A stretch of DNA of 64,000 nt from Gammaproteobacteria bacterium RIFCSPHIGHO2_12_FULL_37_14. GTDB lineage: Bacteria > Pseudomonadota > Gammaproteobacteria > DSM-16500. The notes beneath the pieces are model-generated. The model did not search any database and was not told where the DNA came from. It saw only the letters and a program-made list of their open reading frames with translations. The stretch's first letter is position 1, and each line of letters starts with the position of its first letter. The DNA lies in NCBI GenBank assembly GCA_001801485.1, contig MGXV01000040.1, positions 77,723 through 141,722 of the forward strand, written 5' to 3'. The translations under genes were made by a program, and so were the position numbers. Below are positions 46,389 through 55,490 of this stretch, piece after piece.

Positions 46389-47480
46389 TTAAAAGAATGG
46401 AAACCGTATGCTGTTGGTACTCATTACTTGCTGTTCTTCAATTTCACCCTCTTTTTTTATTATTTGATTTTCTATCGTGGTAGATAGAGATGAAATGACG
46501 GCATTCTGGATGTTCCGAAGTGTATCTTTGTTATCTGACATATTTGAAGCTAGCGAATTGAGTTTTGTTGCACCATCAGGGAGATCATTATTAAATTCTC
46601 GTATAAATGTTTCTAATGCTAAATTTCGATGCTTGGTTTTTATAAAAAGTTGCTCGATACATTGTGTTGCTTTTTCTATCATTTGCGATCGATGATCAAG
46701 CAAATCATGAAGGGAATAGTCATGTTTGATATCATCAAATAATGTAAGTAATTCTTTCACGGCGAGAATCGTTTGTTTATATTGTCTGTCACACTCAATG
46801 ATGTGCTCTATTGAAAGCTGAACATCTTGCTCGGTCGGATCAATATCGGTAATGGTTAATTGATTCAAGTTAGGTTGAATTGATTTGAGCATAATTTCAA
46901 AATGTTCACTGCCATCTGCTTGGGTAGTTCTTTCGATACAGTTAACACGATAGCCGGCCTTGTAAGCCGCTGCAATTTCTTTAGCAAAAGTAGAGCAGGC
47001 AGGCGAATGAGAAGAATGGAGTGGGAGATGATGATAAACATTCCACTGGCTGATCTCTGATAAGATTACGAATGGTCTATTAACATGAATTTGTGCTAAT
47101 ACCCAGCAAAGATTAGCATTCCAAAAATGTTTATCAGGCCCATAACATTGACCCGTTGCATTAATATAAGCTAAACCTCCAAATTTAGTTAAGGTATCGT
47201 TAATTGTAAGTTTAAATAATTCGTTTAATTTGTAAATAATTGCTGGTCCCGAATGGGTTGAATGAGCTGTTTTATAATACACAACCCATGCAGTATTGAA
47301 ATTTTCTTTGCTATTAAAGAGTTGAGAAGTGGCAATAGAAAATGTTTTTTTTGAATAAGGACCTTGTTGATTTGTTCGCAAGGATTCTCTGAGTGTGCGA
47401 TTCACTTGGCTGAGCGAGAAACGATCTTTTTCATTGAGATAATTAGATACTAAAAATAATGGATGTTGGCTCCCTTTCAT
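46389..47480 (-). CDS. Orphan protein with an F-box-like N-terminus
   Basis: 363 residues, no signal peptide. Residues 7-34 (PLFLVSNYLNEKDRFSLSQVNRTLRESL) follow the F-box pattern: Pro at the start, hydrophobic helix, Leu then Asp, and the L-S-x-V-x-R/T-x-R helix that contacts Skp1 in eukaryotes. The remainder is soluble with a Cys/His/Trp-containing middle and a helical C-terminus; no substrate-binding repeat is recognised. Bacterial F-box proteins are known type IV effectors in Legionella that recruit the host SCF ubiquitin ligase. This similarity is by eye and the motif is short, so the assignment is tentative. Confidence 0.65.
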   Translation of the reverse strand: MKGSQHPLFLVSNYLNEKDRFSLSQVNRTLRESLRTNQQGPYSKKTFSIATSQLFNSKENFNTAWVVYYKTAHSTHSGPAIIYKLNELFKLTINDTLTKFGGLAYINATGQCYGPDKHFWNANLCWVLAQIHVNRPFVILSEISQWNVYHHLPLHSSHSPACSTFAKEIAAAYKAGYRVNCIERTTQADGSEHFEIMLKSIQPNLNQLTITDIDPTEQDVQLSIEHIIECDRQYKQTILAVKELLTLFDDIKHDYSLHDLLDHRSQMIEKATQCIEQLFIKTKHRNLALETFIREFNNDLPDGATKLNSLASNMSDNKDTLRNIQNAVISSLSTTIENQIIKKEGEIEEQQVMSTNSIRFPFF

Positions 47481-47530
47481 TTTTACTTCCTTATTATCTT
47501 TAGCTCATCGTGGGCGCTCTCGTTATGATT

Positions 47531-49342
47531 TTAACTGCGAGATGATCGCTTTCGTTCATGTTCCTTTAAAAATTTTTTTCGTACACGTATAGTTTGAGGG
47601 GTGACTTCAACTAATTCATCCTCTTCGATGAACTCTAGTGCTTGTTCAAGGGATAGATGAATATAAGGGGTAAGAATAATATTTTCATCAGAACCCGCTG
47701 CACGAATATTAGTTAGTTGTTTTGCTTTACATACATTGACAACTAGATCATTGTCACGTGAATGTAAGCCAACAATCATTCCTTCATAAACTTCAGTTTG
47801 TGGGCCAATCAACATGCGACCACGTTCTTGTAAATTAAATAAAGAATACGCTAAAGCGATACCTTGTTGGTTTGAAATAAGCACGCCATTTTGACGATGA
47901 GGAATGTCTCCTTTAGCAGCGGTACCGTAATGGCTAAATACATGATGCATAATGCCGGTTCCAGAAGTAAGAGTGAGAAATTCAGTATGAAAACCTATGA
48001 GTGCACGTGAGGGTATCAGGTAGTCGAGTCGTACACGACCTTTATCATCAGTCATCATGTGTTTTAAATCCCCGCGCCGACTTCCAAGTTTTTCCATAAT
48101 AGTACCTTGAAATTCACTGGGTACATCAATAGCAAGTGTTTCGTAAGGTTCTTGCAAATCGCCATCCACGATTTTAGTGATGACTTCAGGTCGTGAAACA
48201 GCTAGTTCGTAACCTTCGCGTCGCATATTTTCAATTAAAATTGATAGATGCAATTCGCCGCGTCCAGATACTTTAAATTTGTCAGGATCGCTCGTATCTT
48301 CGACACGTAAAGCAACATTATGTTGTAACTCTTGATATAAACGCTCACGAATTTTACGGCTAGTCACATATTTACCTTCTTTTCCAGCAAAAGGTGATGT
48401 ATTAACTTGAAAAGTCATGCTAACAGTTGGCTCATCTACAGTCAGTGCTGGTAAACTTTCCACTCGACTAGGGTCACATAATGTATCGGAAATTTTGAGT
48501 TCATCAATACCTGTAATCGCAATAATATCACCAGCATTAGCAGTCGCTACTTCACTGCGATCAAGTCCAAGATATTCGAGAACTTGAAGAATGCGACCTT
48601 GGCGGGTATTTCCTTCTCTATCAATAATGATCACTGGCATATTGGTTTTAGCTTGACCACGAGTAATACGCCCGATACCTATCATTCCTACATAATTAGA
48701 ATAATCCAAGGTACTAATTTGCATTTGAAAAGGGCCTTGCAAATCCACTTTTGGTTGCGGAACATATTTGATTATTGTTTCAAATAGAGGGGACATGTCA
48801 CTGCTTTCTTGCTGTAGATCGAGAGTGGCATAACCTAGTAGGGCAGACGTATAAACAACAGGAAAATCAAGTTGCTCATTAGTGGCACCCAGATTATCAA
48901 AAAGATCGAAGACTTGATCCATTGCCCAATCAGGACGGGCGCCTGGACGATCAATTTTGTTAATAACGACAATAGGATTGAGTCCTCGCGCGAATGCTTT
49001 TTGTGTGACAAAACGTGTTTGCGGCATAGGACCATCCACTGCATCCACCAGTAATAAAACGGAATCAACCATAGAAAGAATACGTTCAACTTCACCACCA
49101 AAATCAGCGTGCCCAGGAGTATCCACAATATTAATTCGATAATCATGCCATCTTATAGCGGTATTTTTTGCCAAAATCGTGATGCCGCGTTCTCGTTCTA
49201 AATCATTGCTATCCATGATTCGTTCAGTATTGATCGATTTTTTGGAAATGCTAGCTGTTTGTTGTAATAATTTATCTACTAGCGTTGTTTTGCCATGATC
49301 AACGTGTGCAATGATGGCAATGTTACGTAATTGTTCTATCAC
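47531..49342 (-). CDS. typA: Ribosome-associated GTPase TypA/BipA
   Basis: 603-residue translational GTPase. G1 motif AHVDHGKTT at residues 12-20, G3 [15 protein letters not shown]4 [12 protein letters not shown]; domain order G, beta-barrel, two alpha/beta domains and the C-terminal TypA domain with [21 protein letters not shown]. Acts in 50S assembly and stress or cold adaptation. The start has a GGTGA ribosome site. Stands alone on the minus strand. Confidence 0.98.
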   Translation of the reverse strand: MIEQLRNIAIIAHVDHGKTTLVDKLLQQTASISKKSINTERIMDSNDLERERGITILAKNTAIRWHDYRINIVDTPGHADFGGEVERILSMVDSVLLLVDAVDGPMPQTRFVTQKAFARGLNPIVVINKIDRPGARPDWAMDQVFDLFDNLGATNEQLDFPVVYTSALLGYATLDLQQESSDMSPLFETIIKYVPQPKVDLQGPFQMQISTLDYSNYVGMIGIGRITRGQAKTNMPVIIIDREGNTRQGRILQVLEYLGLDRSEVATANAGDIIAITGIDELKISDTLCDPSRVESLPALTVDEPTVSMTFQVNTSPFAGKEGKYVTSRKIRERLYQELQHNVALRVEDTSDPDKFKVSGRGELHLSILIENMRREGYELAVSRPEVITKIVDGDLQEPYETLAIDVPSEFQGTIMEKLGSRRGDLKHMMTDDKGRVRLDYLIPSRALIGFHTEFLTLTSGTGIMHHVFSHYGTAAKGDIPHRQNGVLISNQQGIALAYSLFNLQERGRMLIGPQTEVYEGMIVGLHSRDNDLVVNVCKAKQLTNIRAAGSDENIILTPYIHLSLEQALEFIEEDELVEVTPQTIRVRKKFLKEHERKRSSRS

Positions 49343-49456
49343 GATATTTTCACCTGAGCATATAATTATTAATTAAAAAAGTGCTCTATTTTATACGAAA
49401 TAATAAAAAAGATCAAAGGGTTATAGAGTCAATGAATGGGATATGGTTGAATTTGC

Positions 49457-50185
49457 TTAAGCAATGTATTCAAACTGCTGAGCTTGTTCATATTCTTCAG
49501 GCGTATTAATTTCAAGTGTTTTCTCATGGGTTAGACACACTTTTATTTTGTAGCCATGTTCGATAACACGTAATTGCTCGAGACACTCTGCTTTTTCAAG
49601 CGCTGTTTGTGGCAAGGTTTGATAAAGCATGAGGAAATCATAGCGAAATGCATAAATTCCCATATGATGATAAACCGGAGAAGGTGACGCGACGCGAAAA
49701 TAGGGGATAGGTGCCCGTGAAAAATAGATAGCATGGCTATGCAAATCAGTAATAACTTTAACGGCGCCGGGTTCGTGATATTTACTAGCATGATCCAAAG
49801 GGGAGGCAAGCGTTGTCATTTCAGGTGACTCACCTGCTAAATAAGGAGCGACTAACTGGCGCAACATGGTGGGTTTAATAAAAGGCTCATCACCTTGTAA
49901 ATTAATGACAACATCTACATGAGGGAAATTTTTTGCAACGATAGCAACACGTTCTGATCCAGTGGGCAAATCAGGATCAGTCATTTCAACTTTACCGCCT
50001 AAATGACTCACAACATCAGCAATTTCTTGGCTATCTGTTGCTACGATGACATCCATCAGAAAATCTGAGCGACTAGCATTTTCATATGTCCATTGAATCA
50101 TGGGCTTACCTTGAATAGGCAATAACGGTTTGCGAGGCAAACGCGTCGATTGAATGCGGCTGGGAATGATGCAGAGAATTTTCAT
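49457..50185 (-). CDS. kdsB: 3-deoxy-manno-octulosonate cytidylyltransferase
   Basis: 242 residues. Activates Kdo with CTP for lipopolysaccharide core synthesis. Nucleotide motif IIPSRIQSTRLPRKPLLPIQGKPMI at the N-terminus, NLQGDEPFI near residue 95 and YRYDFL-type segment HMGIYAFRYDFLMLY. Its presence implies a Kdo-bearing LPS. Its ATG overlaps the stop of a 162-base startless open frame upstream. The lasso-like locus is divergent from it. Confidence 0.96.
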   Translation of the reverse strand: MKILCIIPSRIQSTRLPRKPLLPIQGKPMIQWTYENASRSDFLMDVIVATDSQEIADVVSHLGGKVEMTDPDLPTGSERVAIVAKNFPHVDVVINLQGDEPFIKPTMLRQLVAPYLAGESPEMTTLASPLDHASKYHEPGAVKVITDLHSHAIYFSRAPIPYFRVASPSPVYHHMGIYAFRYDFLMLYQTLPQTALEKAECLEQLRVIEHGYKIKVCLTHEKTLEINTPEEYEQAQQFEYIA

Positions 50186-50322
50186 AACGTCATGTGGTCT
50201 TTATTTAGTTTTAGTTTGCCAGCAAATAATAATAGATAATGTCTGCGTCGTACAGTCCAAGTTAGCAATTTTTCTTGATTTTGGGTATAGCGAGGTATCT
50301 CAGTAGATAAAGCTTCAGCAGA

Positions 50323-50350
50323 TTGTTTTTGGGAGTGTATGGTTTATAAT
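50323..50350 (+). promoter_or_regulatory. Candidate sigma70 promoter for the lasso-like locus
   Basis: TTGTTT (50323-50328), a 16-base spacer and a perfect TATAAT (50345-50350) lie 35 bases before the start of the precursor gene. A ribosome site AAGGAT (50371-50376) follows. Spacing would give a leader of about 28 bases. Confidence 0.6.
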
Positions 50351-50384
50351 AGGTAAATTTTTCGCGTGATAAGGATATTTTCAT

Positions 50385-50543
50385 ATGAAACACGATACAT
50401 GCTCCGAGGATGTTAAGGCGATAGTCGAAGATAGTTTACTGAACAAAAAATCTTGGCAAGCTCCAATTTTACAAAAAATCGATGTACGCGAAACAAAAGA
50501 AGCACTTGGGGTTGCTTCAGATGGTGGGGCATTGCAATCCTAA
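50385..50543 (+). CDS. Lasso-peptide-like precursor
   Basis: A 52-residue peptide that ends directly at the start of a McjC-type cyclase gene (TAA at 50541-50543, ATG at 50544). The leader has the lasso recognition pattern: Trp24-x-x-Pro27-x-Leu29 and a conserved Thr37, with 13 residues from the aromatic to the Thr; paeninodin-type leaders have, as I recall them, W/Y-x-x-P-x-L and the Thr at the second position before the core. If Thr37 is position -2, the core is residues 39-52 (EALGVASDGGALQS) and Asp46 is core residue 8, a standard ring-closing acid. The core would begin with Glu rather than the usual Gly and the tail is only six residues. A good AAGGAT ribosome site precedes the ATG. Confidence 0.7.
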   Translation: MKHDTCSEDVKAIVEDSLLNKKSWQAPILQKIDVRETKEALGVASDGGALQS

Positions 50544-52385
50544 ATGTCTTCTATACCAATTTTTATAGGGCGATTTTCTCCCGCACCGATATCTGCTTTA
50601 TCGCCTCTTACGGAGATTTCAGGGTGGTTTCTTAGGCAAGAATATCGTACGCCGCAGCTTAGCATACGATCATTTTCAACATTTAATCACGCGCGCGAAA
50701 TCATTGCACAAAATCAATCTCGGCAAATAGCTTGTGTGGCAGATGCTTATCTTGCTAATCGGCGAGCGCTTTATATTCGTTTATCTTTAACCGATAAAAA
50801 TGTCGAAGAAACTATTTCAGATAGCCAGCTCATTTTACTCGCCTATCAAAAATGGGGAATAGAATGTGTTTCAGAGTTAATAGGTGATTTTGCTTTTATT
50901 ATTTGGGATGAAAGGTATAAACGTCTTTATTTGGTACGTTCTCCTGTGAGTCATCGCAATATTTTTTATTTCAAATCCGATGATGGTACGATTTTTTTTT
51001 CTAATACCATTAAATTATTGCTTGAGCAAGAAAATATTCCCAAACGTATTCATCAAAAGAAGGTGGTGGCTTTTCTCACGATAAGATTTACTACCCAATC
51101 AGATACTACTTTTTATCAAGATATATTAAAAATACCATCGGGTCATTATTTAGAGTATTTATCTAAGCAATCATCGACATTAAAACGATATTGGTCAGCA
51201 GAAGACATTCAAGCTAATCCCCTTATTTTGGCGCATCGGGAAGATTATTATGAGGCATTTCGTGCATTATTTGAAACGGTTGTGAGCGACTATCTTCCAT
51301 CATCGGGTAAATTAGCTACCCATCTCAGCGGTGGTCTTGATTCTTCATCAGTCACATCGATGGCAGCGCATATCTTAAAGCAGCAGTCACGATCGCTATT
51401 TGCATTAGGCCATCTTCCTGTGGATGAGAAACTCGATAGTCCACGCTCAGGTTGGAATTACTCCGATAAAATATATATGGATGAAATCGTAAAAGAATTT
51501 AATAATGTTACGTTGCAACATATTATTACGACAGATCCATTTTTTATACATTCATTTCATTCGTGGTTGGATCAACCCATACTCAATCCGTGTAATATCG
51601 TTTGGATGATGGCTTGTGTTGAACAAGCTCGTTTATATGGAGCAAATATTATTTTGATTGGACAAGACGGTAACTTTACTATTTCTTGGCCGACTGATCC
51701 TTTTCTTTCTACTGCAAAATTAAGTTTGTGGCGTCATATGCGACGTCTTCTCTCGCCACTTAAACAAAAATGTTATGCTTGGATTCATCCACATTGGCGA
51801 GAATTTTCAGCTATTCATCCGCAGCTGATGCAAGCAAATCTCAATAATTTTGCTGAAGAGGAATTATTAAAAAAAGCAAACGATCATCGAGCGCTGGTGT
51901 TTGATTTTGGTTATTCTGATTATACTGCTACATTATTTTCTGCGATACGATATTTGCATCATCTCGAGCATCTTGATCCGACTAAAGATAGGCGTATTTT
52001 AGAATTTTGTTTACGTACACCTCTGCACATATTTGCTGAACCAGGACGTAGTCGATTACTGATAAGAGAAGGATTAAAAGGAATTATTCCTGATGCTATT
52101 CGTCAGCGTAGTACTCGAGGCATGCAATTGGCGGATTGGCCTATCAAATTTGAAAATCAGAAGAATATATTTAGAGATTGGCTGTATAGTTGGCAAAATA
52201 CAACGATTGCTGAATATTTAGATATCCCACATTTAATAAAATTATTGCATCGTTGGGACTATCAGCAAGTTGAGCAGAGTAGAGGTAAAAGATACCTCAA
52301 TTTTGCAATGCAATATCGGCATAAATTATTGCGAGCTTTAGAGGTAGGATTGTTTTTAGAAGCAATGAATAAACAATCTTTTTAG
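50544..52385 (+). CDS. Asparagine-synthetase-like lasso peptide cyclase (McjC type)
   Basis: 613 residues. The N-terminal glutaminase-like domain lacks the Cys2 nucleophile required for glutamine hydrolysis (it begins MSSIPIFIGRF), which is typical of lasso cyclases and unlike AsnB. It retains GDFAFIIWDERYKRLYLVRSPVSHR. The ATP-pyrophosphatase loop is HLSGGLDSSSV at about residues 260-270, and the C-terminal half has the IRQRSTRGMQLADWP segment. Expected reaction: adenylate the core Asp side chain and form the macrolactam. It abuts the precursor gene, so the two are translationally coupled. No RRE (B1) or leader peptidase (B2) gene lies beside it. Confidence 0.88.
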   Translation: MSSIPIFIGRFSPAPISALSPLTEISGWFLRQEYRTPQLSIRSFSTFNHAREIIAQNQSRQIACVADAYLANRRALYIRLSLTDKNVEETISDSQLILLAYQKWGIECVSELIGDFAFIIWDERYKRLYLVRSPVSHRNIFYFKSDDGTIFFSNTIKLLLEQENIPKRIHQKKVVAFLTIRFTTQSDTTFYQDILKIPSGHYLEYLSKQSSTLKRYWSAEDIQANPLILAHREDYYEAFRALFETVVSDYLPSSGKLATHLSGGLDSSSVTSMAAHILKQQSRSLFALGHLPVDEKLDSPRSGWNYSDKIYMDEIVKEFNNVTLQHIITTDPFFIHSFHSWLDQPILNPCNIVWMMACVEQARLYGANIILIGQDGNFTISWPTDPFLSTAKLSLWRHMRRLLSPLKQKCYAWIHPHWREFSAIHPQLMQANLNNFAEEELLKKANDHRALVFDFGYSDYTATLFSAIRYLHHLEHLDPTKDRRILEFCLRTPLHIFAEPGRSRLLIREGLKGIIPDAIRQRSTRGMQLADWPIKFENQKNIFRDWLYSWQNTTIAEYLDIPHLIKLLHRWDYQQVEQSRGKRYLNFAMQYRHKLLRALEVGLFLEAMNKQSF

Positions 52386-52387
52386 AA

Positions 52388-52413
52388 AGAACCCGGTTTT
52401 TATCCCGGGTTCT
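52388..52413. terminator. Hairpin terminator between convergent genes
   Basis: AGAACCCGG (52388-52396) pairs with CCGGGTTCT (52405-52413) around an eight-base loop, starting three bases after the cyclase stop. T-rich sequence follows at a short distance, and it could also stop transcription of the minus-strand gene ending at 52425. Confidence 0.75.
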
Positions 52414-52424
52414 GTTTGCGAATT

Positions 52425-52805
52425 TTATTTTTTAATGCCTTGGAATCCGATAGTAACTGATCCAACAGACCAAGCACCTGGTATGACATCATCACTCGCC
52501 CAGGAAACATTATCGCTGGTATGACATGTTATAAATGAGCCAGCATTCACATGAACGCCTGTATTATTGCAAACAACATTTAAGCCATTTAACAGTGCAC
52601 CCGCTACATCTCTCATGAGAGGATAGATAATTACATTTATTGGCGCACTATTTTGGATCATGATGGCTTCAGTTGGTCCAGTTAAAAACCATTCTTGCGT
52701 GGTTTGAGTGCCAAACTTTTTAGGTACATTGATGATTTGGTTTGCTGCAAATACGCTGCTGGTAATGAATATTGATAAAAGGGTAACTAATGCAGATTTT
52801 TTCAT
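52425..52805 (-). CDS. Small secreted orphan protein
   Basis: 126 residues with a Sec signal (MKKSALVTLLSIFITSSVFA, cleavage after residue 20). The mature part is about 106 residues, beta-rich, with a pair of Cys residues (near residues 79 and 94) that could form a disulfide, and many Asn/Ser/Val. No family recognised. A CAGGAGC ribosome site precedes the ATG. Convergent with the lasso cyclase; there is no reason beyond position to link the two. Confidence 0.7.
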   Translation of the reverse strand: MKKSALVTLLSIFITSSVFAANQIINVPKKFGTQTTQEWFLTGPTEAIMIQNSAPINVIIYPLMRDVAGALLNGLNVVCNNTGVHVNAGSFITCHTSDNVSWASDDVIPGAWSVGSVTIGFQGIKK

Positions 52806-52971
52806 TCAATAAAGCTCCTGTGAAATATATATATCGTCATCATTAACGATAAATTATTATGTCTACTAATCAGAACACTGTAAAGTCATGAATCCTAATT
52901 AGAATGCTCGCACTCAGTTGCCGATTCGAGGATAATAGACCAAGTCTGACGCAATCATTTCAAGGAAGAAA

Positions 52972-54909
52972 ATGTATAGCTATTTGAAACGACTATTTTT
53001 AGGTGTTCCTCTTAATCCTCTTAATCCACAGATAAGACGCCATGTCGCATTGATTACATTGCTTGCATGGGTGGGATTAGGTGCGGACCCGCTTTCTTCT
53101 TCCTGTTATGGGCCTGAACAAACTTATCTGGCATTAGGTCAACATACTCATCTCGCTCTCTACATTGTGATTTTGGTTGTTATTACAATTTTTATTATTT
53201 CAATTGGCTATAACCAAGTAATTGAGTTATTTCCAAGTGGTGGCGGCGGTTATAAAGTAGCGAGCAAACTTTTGCATCCCTATGTCGGATTAGTTTCCGG
53301 TGCCGCTTTGATCGTTGATTATGTGTTAACGATTACTGTTTCCATTGCCAGTGGTACGGATGCTATTTTTAGTTTATTACCCTTGTGGTTGAGTGCTTAT
53401 AAGTTACCGACAGAAGCATTAGCTATTATTTTATTGCTCACTCTCAATTTACGCGGAGCGAAAGAAGCGATTCGAATATTATTACCTATCTTTCTTGGAT
53501 TCGTGATTATTCATTTATTGTTAATTACTTATGGAATAGTTGCACATTCCCAAGGGTTGATGACAATTGTTCCTATTACCATGAAAGAAACACGTGAAAT
53601 TATTCAATCAGTCGGTATGTTATCTGTCATTGGTATTATCTTGCATGCTTATTCATTAGGGTCAGGTACTTATACAGGATTAGAAGCTGTATCGAATAAT
53701 GTTCAGCGTTTGGCAGAGCCAAGGGTTATTACGGGTAAGCGAACTACTTTTTTGATGGCTAGCTCATTAAGTATCATGGCCGGAGGAATTATTTTGCTTT
53801 ATTTGTTATGGAATGTGAGTCCCGTTCCAGGGCAAACATTAAATGCAGTGGTATTTCATTCAATATTAGGTTCGAGTTGGTTAGGTGAGTTGTTGCTGAT
53901 TATTACTTTGGGATTAGAAGCCGGCTTATTATTTGTTGCAGCTAATGCCGGTTTTGCAGCTGGTCCGAATGTCTTAGCGAATATGGCAGTAGATGGTTGG
54001 GTACCTAATCGTTTTCGGCATTTATCCAATCGCTTGGTCGAGCAAAATGGGTTGATCTTATTTGGTTTTGCGGCACTAGTCATTTTGCTCGGAACAGCCG
54101 GCAGCGTCACACTACTAGTGGTTTTGTATAGTATCAATGTGTTTATCACCTTTTCATTATCGTTACTGGGTATGAGTGTTTATTGGATAAAGCATCGGGC
54201 TTCACGTGCGTGGCTCTGGTACTTTTTATTTGCCGGATTTGCTTGTGTGATTACCACAAGCATTTTAGGTATTACATTATTTTACAAATTCAGGGCGGGA
54301 GGTTGGTTAACTATCATTATTACCTCTACTTTAATCGTCATATGTTTATTAATTAAGGCGCATTATCGCTATGTCGCAAAAAAGCTTGCCGAATTAGATA
54401 TTTTGTTACAACAACCTTTGATTGAACGAGATATTTCACCTTTAGCCATCGATCCTTATTTATCAACAGCTATTATTTTTGTTAATACACCTAGTGTGGC
54501 TATGCATACCTTCTTATCAGTCCAACGTCTCTTTCCGAATCAATTTAAAAATTATGTATTCTTGAGTGCCGGAGCGGTCGATGTCGAAAGTTTTAGCGAA
54601 CCATCTGAATTGTTAGATATGCAGAAAGAGGTAAATCAATTGTTAGATTACTTAGTAAAATTTTGTTATCAACATCAGCTAGCTGCAGAAGGATATGCTG
54701 CTTTTGGAACGGATACTATTAATGAGCTGAAAATATTGGCTGACAAAGTTGGAGATAAATACCCGAATGCTGTTTTCTTTGCAAGCCAATTGATTTTCAG
54801 TCATGAAAATATGATTACACGAATTTTGCATAATCAAACCCCGCTGATTTTGCAGCATCATTTACATTTTCAAGGAAAAAAGCTGATGATTATTCCAATG
54901 AGAATCTAG
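52972..54909 (+). CDS. APC-superfamily transporter, KimA-like potassium importer
   Basis: 645 residues: about twelve membrane helices to residue 465, then a cytoplasmic C-terminal domain of about 160 residues. The N-terminal motif GLGADPLSSSCYGPEQTYLAL matches the KimA (YdaO) potassium:proton symporters (GADALSSSAYGPEQ-type as I recall). The helix 2 region GGGGYKVASKLLHPYVG is also APC-like. Possible substrates are K+ or amino acids. In Bacillus KimA is controlled by cyclic di-AMP; no sign of that here. Ends before a strong terminator. Confidence 0.82.
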   Translation: MYSYLKRLFLGVPLNPLNPQIRRHVALITLLAWVGLGADPLSSSCYGPEQTYLALGQHTHLALYIVILVVITIFIISIGYNQVIELFPSGGGGYKVASKLLHPYVGLVSGAALIVDYVLTITVSIASGTDAIFSLLPLWLSAYKLPTEALAIILLLTLNLRGAKEAIRILLPIFLGFVIIHLLLITYGIVAHSQGLMTIVPITMKETREIIQSVGMLSVIGIILHAYSLGSGTYTGLEAVSNNVQRLAEPRVITGKRTTFLMASSLSIMAGGIILLYLLWNVSPVPGQTLNAVVFHSILGSSWLGELLLIITLGLEAGLLFVAANAGFAAGPNVLANMAVDGWVPNRFRHLSNRLVEQNGLILFGFAALVILLGTAGSVTLLVVLYSINVFITFSLSLLGMSVYWIKHRASRAWLWYFLFAGFACVITTSILGITLFYKFRAGGWLTIIITSTLIVICLLIKAHYRYVAKKLAELDILLQQPLIERDISPLAIDPYLSTAIIFVNTPSVAMHTFLSVQRLFPNQFKNYVFLSAGAVDVESFSEPSELLDMQKEVNQLLDYLVKFCYQHQLAAEGYAAFGTDTINELKILADKVGDKYPNAVFFASQLIFSHENMITRILHNQTPLILQHHLHFQGKKLMIIPMRI

Positions 54910-54971
54910 ATGTTTTTGTCTGGGGGGTAGCGAGAGTGGAAACGTTTACAGATGGACATATTGGAACACAA

Positions 54972-55007
54972 AAAACTAGGCCTTGCTATTTAGCAAGGCC
55001 TAGTTTT
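54972..55007. terminator. Strong bidirectional terminator
   Basis: Perfect 17-base arms (54972-54988 and 54991-55007, AAAACTAGGCCTTGCTA and its complement) with a two-base loop. It lies between the KimA-like gene and the convergent small basic protein gene, and has A and T tracts on the two sides, so it can act for both. Confidence 0.95.
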
Positions 55008-55022
55008 ACAAGTTACTATTCA

Positions 55023-55139
55023 CTATTTCTTTTTGGATTTTGCTTTGGTTTTGCGACCACCACGTTTCTTTGCTGGTGCTTTCTTTACTTTACGTTTTTT
55101 GCTTGTCTTGCTTGTCTTGCTTTTTTTTGCTTTTGCCAT
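55023..55139 (-). CDS. Lysine-rich histone H1-like small protein
   Basis: A 38-residue protein containing about 20 lysines and arginines plus Ala/Ser/Thr/Pro (for example KKAPAKKRGGRKTKAKSKKK at the C-terminus) and no acidic residue. This is the composition of histone H1 tails and of the small nucleoid proteins of Chlamydia (Hc), Coxiella (Hq1-like) and other intracellular bacteria. ATG at 55139 has an AAGGAAA ribosome site eight bases upstream, and the gene is followed 15 bases later by a strong terminator, both of which argue that it is real. Likely function: DNA or RNA compaction, or ribosome association. Confidence 0.8.
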   Translation of the reverse strand: MAKAKKSKTSKTSKKRKVKKAPAKKRGGRKTKAKSKKK

Positions 55140-55490
55140 GACGTTGTTTCCTTCAATTGTTAACAATATGTAAATTTAACATTAACACTCAAAAAAGTAT
55201 AGAACTATTAGGGTGATTACTAAGAATGATTGGAAAGGGTCGTAATCTATTTCGCTAATTACTAAATTTGAGTTAGTAAGATTGATCATTAATACGAATT
55301 TCGCTTATTCTTGTTTGTTCTTCAGAATAATCTGAATAGATGCTTAAGTAAACTTTCATTCTACTACTAGACGACGTTTATGTTCGACAGATTGCAAAAT
55401 ATTATCTAATTTTTAGAAAAAAGATATAATTCGCCTGTGAAGAGACCGTCAATTTTTTTAGATATTACACATTTAGGAGTTGGAAATAAT
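55140..55490. promoter_or_regulatory. Intergenic region with candidate fabV promoter
   Basis: 351 bases between the divergent histone-like gene and fabV. No gene seen. A TATAAT at 55425-55430 lies 60 bases before the fabV start, with a weak TTATCT 17 bases upstream. The left end must hold the promoter of the histone-like gene on the other strand. The rest is AT-rich without clear repeats. Confidence 0.4.

Noticed and set aside
50186..52972. Possible lasso B1/B2 genes hidden near the cyclase
   Set aside because: I read all frames in the flanking gaps and found no RRE-like or Cys-His transglutaminase-like peptide; they are absent from this neighbourhood.
54936..55163. 75-codon plus-strand open frame rich in Phe and Cys
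   Set aside because: It is the complement of the lysine-rich histone-like gene and runs through the strong terminator; Phe/Cys richness is explained by reading Lys/Ala codons backwards.
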